Part shown: in pieces, positions 56,990 through 64,000 of the stretch
Position numbering within the stretch: position 1 is the stretch's first letter
Layout of the letters: each line of letters begins with the position of its first letter
Assembly (NCBI GenBank): GCA_052326605.1
Contig: JBKQMB010000047.1
Span: 1 to 64,000, forward strand
Reading direction: 5' to 3'
Length of the DNA stretch: 64,000 nucleotides
From: Bog-756 sp052326605
Lineage (GTDB): Bacteria; Actinomycetota; Acidimicrobiia; Acidimicrobiales; RAAP-2
Made by a program: the position numbers and the translations under genes
The notes under the pieces: model-generated
The model's database searches: none
What the model was told of the DNA's origin: nothing
The model's input: the letters and a program-made list of their open reading frames with translations, nothing else

Positions 56990-58627
56990 TCAGACGGCAT
57001 TCCGAAGGGAAGGCAGGAGCCGCTTCGCCTCTCGCTCGCTGTCGAGGACCGATGTGAGTTGGCTCAAGGCACCAGGATCATCACTTGATCGGTTCTGGCG
57101 TTCCTCCGGATCGATCGTCAGGTTGTGCAGCTCGAAGAATGGCTCGGCTGCGGACCCGGCAAATGGATTCTTCGGGATGCCATGCTCAGCGTTCCAGTCG
57201 TCAAGCCGCTCGTAGTAGTGGTTGAGCTTCCACAGCTCATCTGACCCGTCCTTGCCCGTGGGAAGCGTTGCGACGACCGACTCGATCTTCGCCGGGTAGC
57301 CAACGGCGTCGTAGTGCCTTCCGCTGAACATGTTGGTCTCGCTGATGCCTCGGGAGAACTCGTCCTCGGTCATGAAGTAGACCGGTGTGTTGACCGACTC
57401 TGCCGAGATCGATCCGGATATGACCCCGCTCAGGTCCCTTCCGGGAAGTGGCTGAGCCTCGTCATGGTGCGCAGCAACGCCGGCTGCTGCTTCCTCGGGG
57501 TCGATACCGGCCAAGCCCATGAGTGTCGGGATCAGGTCCACGTGGCTGGTCGGCACCGTCACGCCGCCAGGCACTGCCGTGATCCCGGGGCCGTTGATGT
57601 ACAGGGGCACGTGGGTGGACTCGTCGTAGGCGTTGTACCACTTCTGCATCATCCCCCCGTGGGAGCCCAGAAGGTCGCCGTGGTCGGAGGTGAAGATGAC
57701 GATGGTGTCGTCAGCGAGTCCGTTGTCATGCAGCGATTCGAGCACCCGCCCGATGGCTTGGTCGACCACCTTGTGCAGGTAGTAGTAGAGGCGTCGATAG
57801 GTCTGGTCCGGTGACTGCTCGTAGGTCATCTCGATCCAGGTCTTCTTCCACATCTCGTGACAGGACGGGCGGCCTGCGAACGTGTCCGACTGCGAGGGAG
57901 GCTGAGGGATCTCCGGAACCGTGTCGTCCGGTGGCTGCGCCTTGAGGATGTTGTCCCAAGCCCAGCCATTGAAGGTGATGTCGTGGGGATTGACGAACGA
58001 CGCAACCGCCAGCCAGGGTCCCTGATTGCGATTCGCTGCGATGTCCTTGAAGAGGTCCACCACCTGCTCGGCGAAGACCCCGTCCTTCACTTGGCCACAA
58101 TCGGCCTTGGCGGCCCCGTGAGGTTCACGGCCGATCCATCCGCTGAATCCGAACGGATCGAGCCGATCCGCCCCCTTGTAGGCGGCGACTGCCTCGGGGA
58201 TGGGAGCGCCGTTCTCATCCGACGCCATAAGTCCTTCATGGGTGCCCGGAATGATGAGGTCTGCGTAGCTGATGTGCCACTTGCCACGCCAGTGCGACTC
58301 GTAACCGCCCGCACGGAACCAATCGCCCAGCGTTGGCACTGAGTCGGGGTCGAGAAAGAACATGCCCGGATCGTCCACCTTCTTTGCCATGGCGTCGGTC
58401 TGGGACGCTCCGTGCAGTGACGGGTACTGACCAGTGAAGAGGGTGGCCCTACTTGGCAGGCAGGCGGTGGATCCGGCGTAGTGCCTGTGGAACTCAAGGG
58501 AGCCGTCACGTATCGACTCTCGGGCCGTCAACTGCTCCTTGCGGAACTTCTTCACTGACTCGGTTTCATAGGGCGGCGGGTACCGCTCTTCGTCCGTCAT
58601 GATCAGCAGGATGTTGGGCTTGGCCAT
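56990..58627 (-). CDS. Sulfatase (formylglycine-dependent, type I)
   Basis: The 545-residue arylsulfatase-family protein has the N-terminal metal site PNILLIMTDEERYPPPY, the formylglycine motif ACLPSRATLFTG (Cys becomes formylglycine), IFTSDHGDLLGSHGG and a second metal site in the central region. It hydrolyses sulfate (or phosphonate) esters; the substrate is unknown. There is no signal peptide from ATG 58627, so it is predicted cytoplasmic. The frame is open to 58651. It is convergent with the broken integrase and is metabolic cargo on the island. No formylglycine-generating enzyme is in the window. Confidence 0.9.
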   Translation of the reverse strand: MAKPNILLIMTDEERYPPPYETESVKKFRKEQLTARESIRDGSLEFHRHYAGSTACLPSRATLFTGQYPSLHGASQTDAMAKKVDDPGMFFLDPDSVPTLGDWFRAGGYESHWRGKWHISYADLIIPGTHEGLMASDENGAPIPEAVAAYKGADRLDPFGFSGWIGREPHGAAKADCGQVKDGVFAEQVVDLFKDIAANRNQGPWLAVASFVNPHDITFNGWAWDNILKAQPPDDTVPEIPQPPSQSDTFAGRPSCHEMWKKTWIEMTYEQSPDQTYRRLYYYLHKVVDQAIGRVLESLHDNGLADDTIVIFTSDHGDLLGSHGGMMQKWYNAYDESTHVPLYINGPGITAVPGGVTVPTSHVDLIPTLMGLAGIDPEEAAAGVAAHHDEAQPLPGRDLSGVISGSISAESVNTPVYFMTEDEFSRGISETNMFSGRHYDAVGYPAKIESVVATLPTGKDGSDELWKLNHYYERLDDWNAEHGIPKNPFAGSAAEPFFELHNLTIDPEERQNRSSDDPGALSQLTSVLDSEREAKRLLPSLRNAV

Positions 58628-58903
58628 GAGGGGAACCGTAGGCGGTGGCAACCCAGTGCGCTTGGTGCCCGCTGGCGCAGGTCGGGGGTCCCTATAACGC
58701 CAATGTGTGGGGCACTATATGGCCCGAGTAGTTTCAACTGCTCGCTGCCGCGAGCACCAGGCCCCGCCTAATTCCTAAGCGCCGAATTGAGCCAGCGGGC
58801 CTCGAATGCAGCTGGGCGAGGATGCTCCTCGGGCGGACGACTGCCAACTCGCCGGCAACTGAGTCGAAAGCGTTCAACTCGATCGACTTGTATTTCGATC
58901 CGG

Positions 58904-59134
58904 CTACGAGCTGTCGGTCTTTTGCGATGCCATATCGGCTTTGGGATAGTGAGTAGCCCGCACGTCGCCCACCGAATCAATCCACTCGTCAAGCAGTCGC
59001 TCAGAAATGACGAGACGTCGACCGATGCGGCGGACGGGCAGGTGTCCCTCGCGGGCCAGCCGATACAGCGTCTCTGGACTCGGCACTCCACCGCAGTGGC
59101 GCGATGCCTCGGGCATCGTTAAGAACTGGCTCAC
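58904..59134 (-). CDS. Excisionase-type HTH protein
   Basis: The 76-residue HTH_17 protein reads FLTMPEASRHCGGVPSPETLYRLAREGHLP, then RRIGRRLVISERLLDEWID. GTG 59134 is the likely start. It could be the island's directionality factor or regulator, although it is separated from the integrase by the sulfatase. Its 3' end is followed by 276 bp with no gene before the sulfatase start. Confidence 0.8.
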   Translation of the reverse strand: MSQFLTMPEASRHCGGVPSPETLYRLAREGHLPVRRIGRRLVISERLLDEWIDSVGDVRATHYPKADMASQKTDSS

Positions 59135-59228
59135 CAGCGGCCCCCTTTGTGCAAGTTGTGCCCGTAACGCCAGGACCTATCACTTAGCCTTGGAAGCGTG
59201 TCGGCCGCGCCCTCGTTCTTGGGCGGGT

Positions 59229-59498
59229 TCATCGCGATCCTCCACCGCGTGACCACCTACGGGATAACTCGCCATTGACCAATCGGCACAGAGCCCTGAC
59301 CTCCTTGCGCAGCCGCCGAATCTCGCTCCGGCTCGGGCGGCCTCTCGCCTCCGTGGCGCTCACCTCCAAACCGGCGAACCATTGGGCCCAGTTGTGGATC
59401 TCACACGGGTGATGCAGATCCGCTCGATTCGCGACTCCTGACGGACGAGTCCCTGGACGACGCTCGCTTAGCCGGTCGGCAGATCTGGCTCCGCTCAC
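59229..59498 (-). CDS. Small hypothetical protein
   Basis: The 89-residue basic protein has a helical C-terminal half (RSEIRRLRKEVRALCRLVNG) and a tryptophan-containing centre (HNWAQWFAGLEV). GTG 59498 overlaps the TGA of a frame coming from 59863 (GTGA), suggesting coupling to a short or broken upstream gene. There is no known domain. Confidence is limited by size and by the degraded surroundings. Confidence 0.4.
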   Translation of the reverse strand: MSGARSADRLSERRPGTRPSGVANRADLHHPCEIHNWAQWFAGLEVSATEARGRPSRSEIRRLRKEVRALCRLVNGELSRRWSRGGGSR

Positions 59499-59588
59499 GA
59501 CGCCTCAATTTCGCTGTTCGCGATCGGCCGAATCACAACTCGCACACGGTCGAGCACCTCATCCGTGCGAACCGGGTGAGGTCGCCGG

Positions 59589-59798
59589 TCAGTGATAACA
59601 GGACTCTTCAGAGGCCGGCTCCGGTCGCTGCTGGCAGCCATCTCGGTGACGGTTTCCAGGAGTCGGGCAACGGTAGGCGTCCAGGGTCCTGCCACTGTAG
59701 CGGGCCAGGAACGCAGCCGCTGCGACCTCGGCTTCGTCGAAGAGGGCGTCCTCGATGATGGCCGAGAGCGCGGATGAGGGCGAGTCGAGAATGGACAT
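59589..59798 (-). pseudogene. Truncated tyrosine-integrase N-terminus
   Basis: ATG 59798 has a perfect AGGAGGA site. The first 44 codons read like the start of an XerC/D-type integrase (IEDALFDEAEVAAAAFLARY, then SGRTLDAYR), after which similarity stops and the frame closes. A different frame continues past this point to 59495 and may hold the end of another gene fused by deletion. It appears to be the relic of an earlier integrase whose catalytic domain has been lost. Confidence 0.6.
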
Positions 59799-59935
59799 GG
59801 TCTTCCTCCTGATCGTGGAAGACCAGCCAACACCTGCCCCACCCAACCATGGATAGGGGCCACGGTGAAGCCGATTGCGAAACGTCTGCAGAACTCCCGG
59901 GGTGTGGCTGGGCGCCTCCTCGCCAGTAGAGGGGC

Positions 59936-60349
59936 CTATCGGGTGTGAGCACCGACCACTCGCTGCGCGATCGCGACGCAGCGGCGGGCTCGTTCCACAG
60001 CCCGACCCGCGTCTGCCTTGGACACGTCAATGTGGTCGTACTCCGCCTTGGTCTTGAGGGGAAGTATTCGTCTGAGTTCTTTGGCGAGCTCCTTACCGTC
60101 GGCGCCAGCTGTATTCAACAGTCCCAAGACCTCGTCGTGGCTCTGTCCGCTGGAGCGCTTTCCAAGCCGAATCCCATAGACGGCATCGGCAGCATTGATA
60201 CCCGCATGGATGGCCAGAGTCGTGGCCGCGGTATTGAGTCGCTCACCAAGCTCGCGCTCTGCGGCCACCAGGTACTCCTCGCTCTTCGACAGGTACGCGT
60301 TCGCCTGAGTCAGAGTGGTCGACTTGGTCCGCGGTCCACGGGTACTCAC
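59936..60349 (-). CDS. HEPN-domain protein, partner of the nucleotidyltransferase
   Basis: The 137-residue helical protein has the HEPN pattern: LSKSEEYLVAAERELGERLN, AATTLAIHAGINAADAVY, then GKRSSGQSHDEVLGLL and LPLKTKAEYD. An Arg-x5-His stretch (RSSGQSH) is present, but whether it is the catalytic RX4-6H of HEPN RNases needs structural alignment. GTG 60349 overlaps the stop of the nucleotidyltransferase gene (GTGA), so the two are coupled, as in MNT/HEPN toxin-antitoxin modules. Here the nucleotidyltransferase comes first and carries a winged helix. Confidence 0.82.
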   Translation of the reverse strand: MSTRGPRTKSTTLTQANAYLSKSEEYLVAAERELGERLNTAATTLAIHAGINAADAVYGIRLGKRSSGQSHDEVLGLLNTAGADGKELAKELRRILPLKTKAEYDHIDVSKADAGRAVERARRCVAIAQRVVGAHTR

Positions 60350-60978
60350 TTGGAGATGCTCTGAAGGTCCCCGGGCGCATCCCCGTAGACAACGATGCCT
60401 TCGGCGCGGATCGATCTCCATAGCTCGCTGCGGCTCTTGAGCCGGCGTCCAAGATCGTGTGCCCCGACCTCGAGGATGTTGACTGGGTTACCGAGCGCTC
60501 GGTTGAGCACCTGGTTCAAGGAGAAAGTGGACTCAGCCCACGCGGAGTCGGAATCGTCGATATCGGCGGGCCGCACGATGACGAGGTCAAGGTCACTGTC
60601 AGCATCGGCTTCACCCCGGGCGAAAGACCCAAAGACGATTGCCATCTCTGGTCGGGGCTGCTGGAGGGCGGAGCAATCTCCGACTGTGCTGAGAGCAAGG
60701 TAACGCAGGTCGGTCATGGAGCGGACCAGCCGCCCGGCGAGGCTCTCGCCCATCAGGCGAAATAGGGCGGACGGAGGAGCCTCGACTCGCTCGACAACGC
60801 CAAGATGGACAAGTTCGGGAAGGACGCGCGAGGTCTGCGCCAGGCTCACACCGGCCAGCCGAGAGATGGTCGTCAGATTCAGTTGCGCCGTAGTCTCGGC
60901 CAGCACACCGAGAATGTGCCCCTGCGCTCCAGGGATCAGCGCCTGGACTGGTCGTGTGTAATCCACGCTGACGATCAT
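60346..60978 (-). CDS. Winged-helix MNT nucleotidyltransferase
   Basis: The product (210 residues from ATG 60978) has an N-terminal winged HTH (TTISRLAGVSLAQTSRVLPELVHLGVVERV, residues about 35-65) and a C-terminal minimal nucleotidyltransferase with the motif GSFARGEADADSDLDLVIV (GSx10DxD, the MntA pattern). It probably acts as the antitoxin, modifying the HEPN partner, and its HTH probably binds the inverted repeat upstream. The frame is open to GTG 60990, which would overlap the operator; ATG 60978 is preferred. It is coupled to the HEPN gene. Confidence 0.85.
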   Translation of the reverse strand: MIVSVDYTRPVQALIPGAQGHILGVLAETTAQLNLTTISRLAGVSLAQTSRVLPELVHLGVVERVEAPPSALFRLMGESLAGRLVRSMTDLRYLALSTVGDCSALQQPRPEMAIVFGSFARGEADADSDLDLVIVRPADIDDSDSAWAESTFSLNQVLNRALGNPVNILEVGAHDLGRRLKSRSELWRSIRAEGIVVYGDAPGDLQSISK

Positions 60979-60983
60979 ATCGG

Positions 60984-61027
60984 GTACCACTCATATATGA
61001 AAGGATCGTTCCCTTTATGAGTGGTAC
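60984..61027. promoter_or_regulatory. 12-bp perfect inverted repeat: operator of the MNT/HEPN pair
   Basis: GTACCACTCATA (60984-60995) and TATGAGTGGTAC (61016-61027) form a perfect inverted repeat 20 bp apart, centred about 27 bp upstream of the nucleotidyltransferase ATG. The AT-rich TATATG between the arms looks like a -10 element on the minus strand, so binding would block transcription. Confidence 0.8.
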
Positions 61028-61123
61028 AACCTGGCCGCATCAACACCCCGGCGCGGGGCGACCTCCTCCCATTGTTCGGGGGCACCCTACGCAGATCCAG
61101 CCGGTGCCCCTCATATCCGCGAC

Positions 61124-61714
61124 TTACTGAGCCTCTCGACGCATGAACCAGAGGTGTGACGTGAGCATTGGCGACTCATCTACGACCTCGAATCCGAGGT
61201 TGATGTAGAACCGCACATTCTCTGGCTTGGCGGTTTCCAACCAGGAGATTCGTCGGTGCTCATCAAACTCGTCACACAGGAGCCTCATCGCTGCTCGTCC
61301 CATGCCCATGGACTGGAAGCCCGGCTCGACCCCGACCGGACCGACGTGCCAGTGGGGTTCATCCAAGTCGTGCACGGCCAAGACCGATCCAAAGTGAAGA
61401 AGACGATCAGCGTCGTTTGCAGTGGAAGGGGGAGCTTCCAGAGTCCTGACTTCCGGCGGCAGCATTGATTCGACACAGTGGCCAGGTTCAACCGCACAAG
61501 CGACGCCAAGCACGCAATCTCCGCGCCGGACCCCGGCGATCCTTGCACCAGCAAGCATGCCACCGAACGTGTTGTAGAGCATTTCTAATCGCACGAGCGG
61601 ATCGTCGGAGATTGCGCTTGTGTCCGGACTGTCCCGCAACGACCGAGCAGCGACGCCTACCGCCTGGGAGATCTGGTCAGTACTGTCAAGCCAGAAAACC
61701 TCAAACTCGTCCAC
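61124..61714 (-). CDS. GNAT-family acetyltransferase
   Basis: The 196-residue protein has the GNAT acetyl-CoA loop in VGPVGVEPGFQSMGMGRAAMRLL (motif A, Q/RxxGxG/A), a beta-bulge region, and a C-terminal ENVRFYINLGFEVVDE. It transfers an acyl group to an unknown acceptor; resistance to a toxin or antibiotic is possible for island cargo but not shown. GTG 61714 is the start. Confidence 0.85.
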   Translation of the reverse strand: MDEFEVFWLDSTDQISQAVGVAARSLRDSPDTSAISDDPLVRLEMLYNTFGGMLAGARIAGVRRGDCVLGVACAVEPGHCVESMLPPEVRTLEAPPSTANDADRLLHFGSVLAVHDLDEPHWHVGPVGVEPGFQSMGMGRAAMRLLCDEFDEHRRISWLETAKPENVRFYINLGFEVVDESPMLTSHLWFMRREAQ

Positions 61715-61913
61715 GGCACGGTTGTATCACTTCGTGAAGCCTTCGGACATCGGAGGCCGCCGCAACGGTGCCCACCGACCCGGCAGCGTTCGGGGACAGG
61801 TTGTCGGCGGGGGCTGGAGCAAATAAGCAACGGAATCTCCGGGTTGCTTTCCCCCGGCGTCTGAGTCGACCTTCTGTCATGATGTGCAGAACTACGACAA
61901 AGGAGTATCGGTC

Positions 61914-62216
61914 ATGGCGGTTCTGATTGAGAATGTCTTTCCGGTCGGGGTAACCAACGAGTTGCTCGATGCTGTCACCGACGAAATGGGCGTCGACACC
62001 GAACTCCCGCCCGGTGGGATCCTGCATGTGCACTTCGAGAAGGGAGGCCGTGCTCACGGCGTCGACGTGTTCGACTCGGTCGAGGCCTATCAGCAGTTCG
62101 TCCAGTCAACGCTTGTGCCAGCCATGGGCAAGGTCGCCTCGGCAAGAGGCCTCGATCCGTCCAAGATGGGCGAGCCTGAAGAGACGATCACTGAGGTCCA
62201 TCGCCTCGTTCGCTAA
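61914..62216 (+). CDS. Small conserved protein, ABM-like
   Basis: The 100-residue protein starts MAVLIENVFPVGVTNELLDAV and has ILHVHFEKGGRAHGVDVFDSVEAYQQF. The beta-alpha-beta pattern resembles the dimeric ferredoxin-like (ABM) fold, but no catalytic residues are identified. ATG 61914 is preceded by AAGGAG at a good distance; the upstream frame from 61884 is not used. Function unknown. Confidence 0.65.
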   Translation: MAVLIENVFPVGVTNELLDAVTDEMGVDTELPPGGILHVHFEKGGRAHGVDVFDSVEAYQQFVQSTLVPAMGKVASARGLDPSKMGEPEETITEVHRLVR

Positions 62217-62283
62217 GCGACGACCGCTGGACGACCCACAGTCTCCTGACACGCATATTCGGCAGGGGCAGGCCGAGCTGAAG

Positions 62284-63117
62284 TCAGGTGCCATGAGTCG
62301 GATGGCCTCGCCGACGCCATTTCTTGCGTCGTGGCGGTCGCTCTGTTGGATTCACCACGCTGATAGCGCCCATGTCGGAAGTTGCGCTGAGCCGCACCAC
62401 AGGGAAGCCCGGAATCGGCGGTTCAAGGGAGGTGGTGACCGGGCTGTTCCGGCCCACAAGTCGGATGTCGAGGCCAGGTGGAGAGATGATGGTAATGGCA
62501 CCCATGCGAGTGTGGACGACGATCTCAACGTCCCAGTCGTCGAATTCTGCTTCGGTCAGATCAACAATGACGGCTCCCATGCCTGTGTCGATCTTCGTCA
62601 GGCGCCCTACCTGCCAACGACCGTCGAGGCGGACTTCGCCCATCGAGGTTGCGATCTCGAGCGGCTCTTGACGCTGGAGAGCTGGTGGCGTGACTGCGAC
62701 GGGGGGCGGCAGGCTGCGCATCAACGAGGCGAACTCCGCCTCGGACTGAACTGCCAACAACCCATCGACCGCTCGTTGGAAAGCGTTCTGATCGACCTTG
62801 CCATCGGCAAAGAGGCCCTGCACGACCACGATCCCCCGTTGCCGTAGGTCCTCCGAAATCTGAGGTTCGGCCCCGACTGGAAGCCCGTCAGAGGTCACGG
62901 TCAACACCCTATCTACCGCTCCTGGGAGGTGCCCCACTCGTGCCTGGTAGGGGACGCTTTCACCCATGTAATCGCGATATTGGGGGCAGTGGAGGTCGAC
63001 AGGTTGCAGCACTGGCCCGATTCGGACCTCAGGAAGTGCGAGGCGGTTCGATGATCGGCCGACCATCACAAGCTCGAAGTTGCCGCGATTGCTCACCTTG
63101 ATCGTGGTTCGAACCAC
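62284..63117 (-). CDS. DUF1707 / LiaF-like C-terminal domain protein
   Basis: The 277-residue protein has an uncharacterised N-terminal region (residues 1-80), a short DUF1707-like helical segment (FADGKVDQNAFQRAVDGLLA, about 98-140) and a C-terminal beta-rich domain with repeated MGA(I/V) strands (DTGMGAVIVDL, RMGAITIISPPG, DMGAISVVN). This resembles the cell-wall-stress protein LiaF C-terminal domain. The order fits proteins that sense envelope or antibiotic stress. No transmembrane helix is seen. The basic tail ends RRKKWRRRG. GTG 63117 is the start. Confidence 0.7.
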   Translation of the reverse strand: MVRTTIKVSNRGNFELVMVGRSSNRLALPEVRIGPVLQPVDLHCPQYRDYMGESVPYQARVGHLPGAVDRVLTVTSDGLPVGAEPQISEDLRQRGIVVVQGLFADGKVDQNAFQRAVDGLLAVQSEAEFASLMRSLPPPVAVTPPALQRQEPLEIATSMGEVRLDGRWQVGRLTKIDTGMGAVIVDLTEAEFDDWDVEIVVHTRMGAITIISPPGLDIRLVGRNSPVTTSLEPPIPGFPVVRLSATSDMGAISVVNPTERPPRRKKWRRRGHPTHGT

Positions 63118-63225
63118 CCAACGTGTCCCCTGAGCCGACGCCTCGCGTCGCGGACGAGGGCACTCTGTTGAGCATCGTCGAGGGCGGGGACGGATATCAG
63201 CCCAACTCTTACCCTGCTTTTTACC

Positions 63226-63433
63226 CTACAACTCGGGATCCGGTACCTTCCGGTTGTTTCCACCACGGACCTCCTGAACTGGGAGAACGTTCGATTCGCC
63301 CCAGTTTGATATCCCCATTTCCGGCCCTGTTTCGGACTCGTAATGCGTAGGTCAGGAGTTCGATTCTCCTCCCAGGCTCCATGTTTGCCACCGAAGGCGG
63401 CGGAACTGCCTACAAATTGGTCTACAACTCGGG
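63226..63433. repeat. 12-bp direct repeat flanking attR
   Basis: CTACAACTCGGG occurs at 63226-63237 (inside the island) and 63422-63433 (in the chromosome). The copies lie on both sides of attR. They could be arm-type integrase sites or the trace of an earlier integration. Confidence 0.5.
63336..63384 (+). repeat. attR: second copy of the 49-bp tRNA-Thr repeat
   Basis: Identical over 49 bp to 55630-55678. It holds the anticodon loop through CCA of tRNA-Thr but lacks the 5' half, so it is a partial tRNA and not a gene. It marks the right boundary of the island. Confidence 0.95.
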
Positions 63434-63774
63434 GCCGTGGTCGGTGTCAGCGCTCCCGCTGACTGTCAGCTCTAAGGACGGCCCTGCGAGGGGTCCGCAT
63501 GAGGCCCGCGGGACCGGGCATCTCACCGGGCGGATCTTGCGGGACACCCTCGGGTGAGCACTGTCTCCGACATGCAGCTTTCCACATCGGGTTCGATCTA
63601 CCGGACGCATCACCGGCCCTCCTCGAGGACCTGGATCCACCTCATGATCGTCTGAACTGATCCACTATCGAGACGCGCCACGTTCAGTGTGGCGTTCTGT
63701 TCACGGCCAATTCCGTCCCGTTGGACTGACCCGCTACCCACTCAATTGCCCGTGTCGCGTGCCAAGATGGCCGC
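63385..63774. other. Stretch without a recognised gene right of the island
   Basis: No credible gene is seen; the short open frames are Gly/Pro/Arg-rich with no motif. It contains one of the 12-bp repeats. The promoter of the phosphatase gene at 63775 should be at its right end. Confidence 0.5.
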
Positions 63775-64000
63775 ATGCGAGTGGCGATGGTGTGTCTTGG
63801 GAACATCTGCCGCTCCCCGATGGCGGCGGCGGTCGCAACTGCGATGGCCGAGGATGCCGGACTCGGCGGCGAGGTGGTCTTCGAGTCGTTCGGGACCGCC
63901 GGATACCACGAGGGCGAGTACGCCAATCCCCGAGCCGATGCGACGCTGCGACGCGGGGGCTGGCCCGCTGGCGGTCACCGCGCTCGTCAGCTGCGCCCGG
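63775..64000 (+). CDS. Low-molecular-weight protein tyrosine phosphatase (partial, cut by window end)
   Basis: ATG 63775 opens a frame that runs off the window. The first residues contain the LMW-PTP active-site loop VCLGNICRSPMAAA (C-x5-R: Cys8 nucleophile, Arg14) and later the family-typical ESFGTAGYHEGEYANPRAD. It removes phosphate from phosphotyrosine or acts on arsenate in related proteins; here a phosphatase is likely. The C-terminal part with the catalytic Asp is outside the window. It is the first chromosomal gene after the island. Confidence 0.9.
   Translation, partial: MRVAMVCLGNICRSPMAAAVATAMAEDAGLGGEVVFESFGTAGYHEGEYANPRADATLRRGGWPAGGHRARQLRP

Larger units (their letters stand above)
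55630..63384. mobile_element. Genomic island of about 7.7 kb inserted in tRNA-Thr(CGT)
   Basis: The island is bounded by the perfect 49-bp repeats attL and attR. The integrase gene is next to attL and reads away from the tRNA, as usual. The contents are a frameshifted integrase, sulfatase, excisionase-type HTH, remnant integrase, nucleotidyltransferase/HEPN pair, GNAT acetyltransferase, a small conserved protein and a DUF1707/LiaF-like protein. With a broken integrase it is probably stranded unless another integrase acts in trans. Confidence 0.9.

Noticed and set aside
63336..63384. A second tRNA-Thr
   Set aside because: Only the 3' part from the anticodon loop is present; the acceptor 5' strand and the D arm are missing, so it is the attR repeat.
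63422..63640. 72-codon minus-strand open frame right of the island
   Set aside because: No motif, no ribosome-binding site, and a composition typical of shadow frames.

Overview
The window reads as an actinobacterial chromosome. The central part (about 22.8-55.6 kb) is very GC-rich and carries a WhiB regulator, a paired ArsA-type ATPase operon, a GlnR-like orphan regulator beside two glutamine synthetases, an actinobacterial TopA with a lysine/alanine tail, and a VKOR oxidative-folding locus. A member of the class Acidimicrobiia is my best guess, but this is inference from gene content, not from a marker tree.

Layout. (1) 1-22.8 kb: an integrative element, running off the left edge, inserted at the 3' end of a tRNA-Pro(CGG) gene (22797-22874, minus). 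At its right end sit a tyrosine integrase, an excisionase-type HTH protein and a primase-polymerase/ATPase replication gene. Its cargo is a defence island: a complete type I restriction system (hsdM-hsdS-hsdR), an Abi_C-domain gene interrupted by one in-frame TGA, a HARE-HTH/Mrr restriction endonuclease bracketed by an intact serine resolvase and a resolvase remnant, a tcmP/DUF5131 pair, a large serine recombinase, a zinc-ribbon protein, an HNH-like protein and several unknowns. (2) 22.8-55.6 kb: chromosomal housekeeping genes: CBS-domain protein, receiver protein, ArsA pair, WhiB, DUF929-VKOR-DUF929, Mrp and an IscA/ErpA-type Fe-S carrier, a [2Fe-2S]/molybdopterin fusion, nitrogen assimilation (GlnR-like, GSI, GSII, NadE), a sigma-70 factor, TrkA pair with an APC permease fused to an OB fold, H+-pyrophosphatase, topA-tmk-holB. 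(3) 55.6-63.4 kb: a second, small genomic island of about 7.7 kb inserted in tRNA-Thr(CGT), bounded by a perfect 49-bp direct repeat (55630-55678 and 63336-63384). It holds a frameshifted tyrosine integrase, a sulfatase, an excisionase-type HTH, a truncated integrase fragment, a nucleotidyltransferase/HEPN pair under a 12-bp inverted-repeat operator, a GNAT acetyltransferase and a DUF1707/LiaF-like protein. (4) From 63.4 kb the chromosome resumes with the start of a low-molecular-weight protein tyrosine phosphatase cut by the window end.

The most notable items are the Abi_C gene whose homology continues for about 68 codons past an in-frame TGA, the MNT/HEPN cassette with a clear operator, short tandem repeats at the mrp/erpA/[2Fe-2S] junctions (one of them at a gene start that lacks ATG, GTG and TTG), the permease-OB-fold fusion, and the two tRNA-borne islands.
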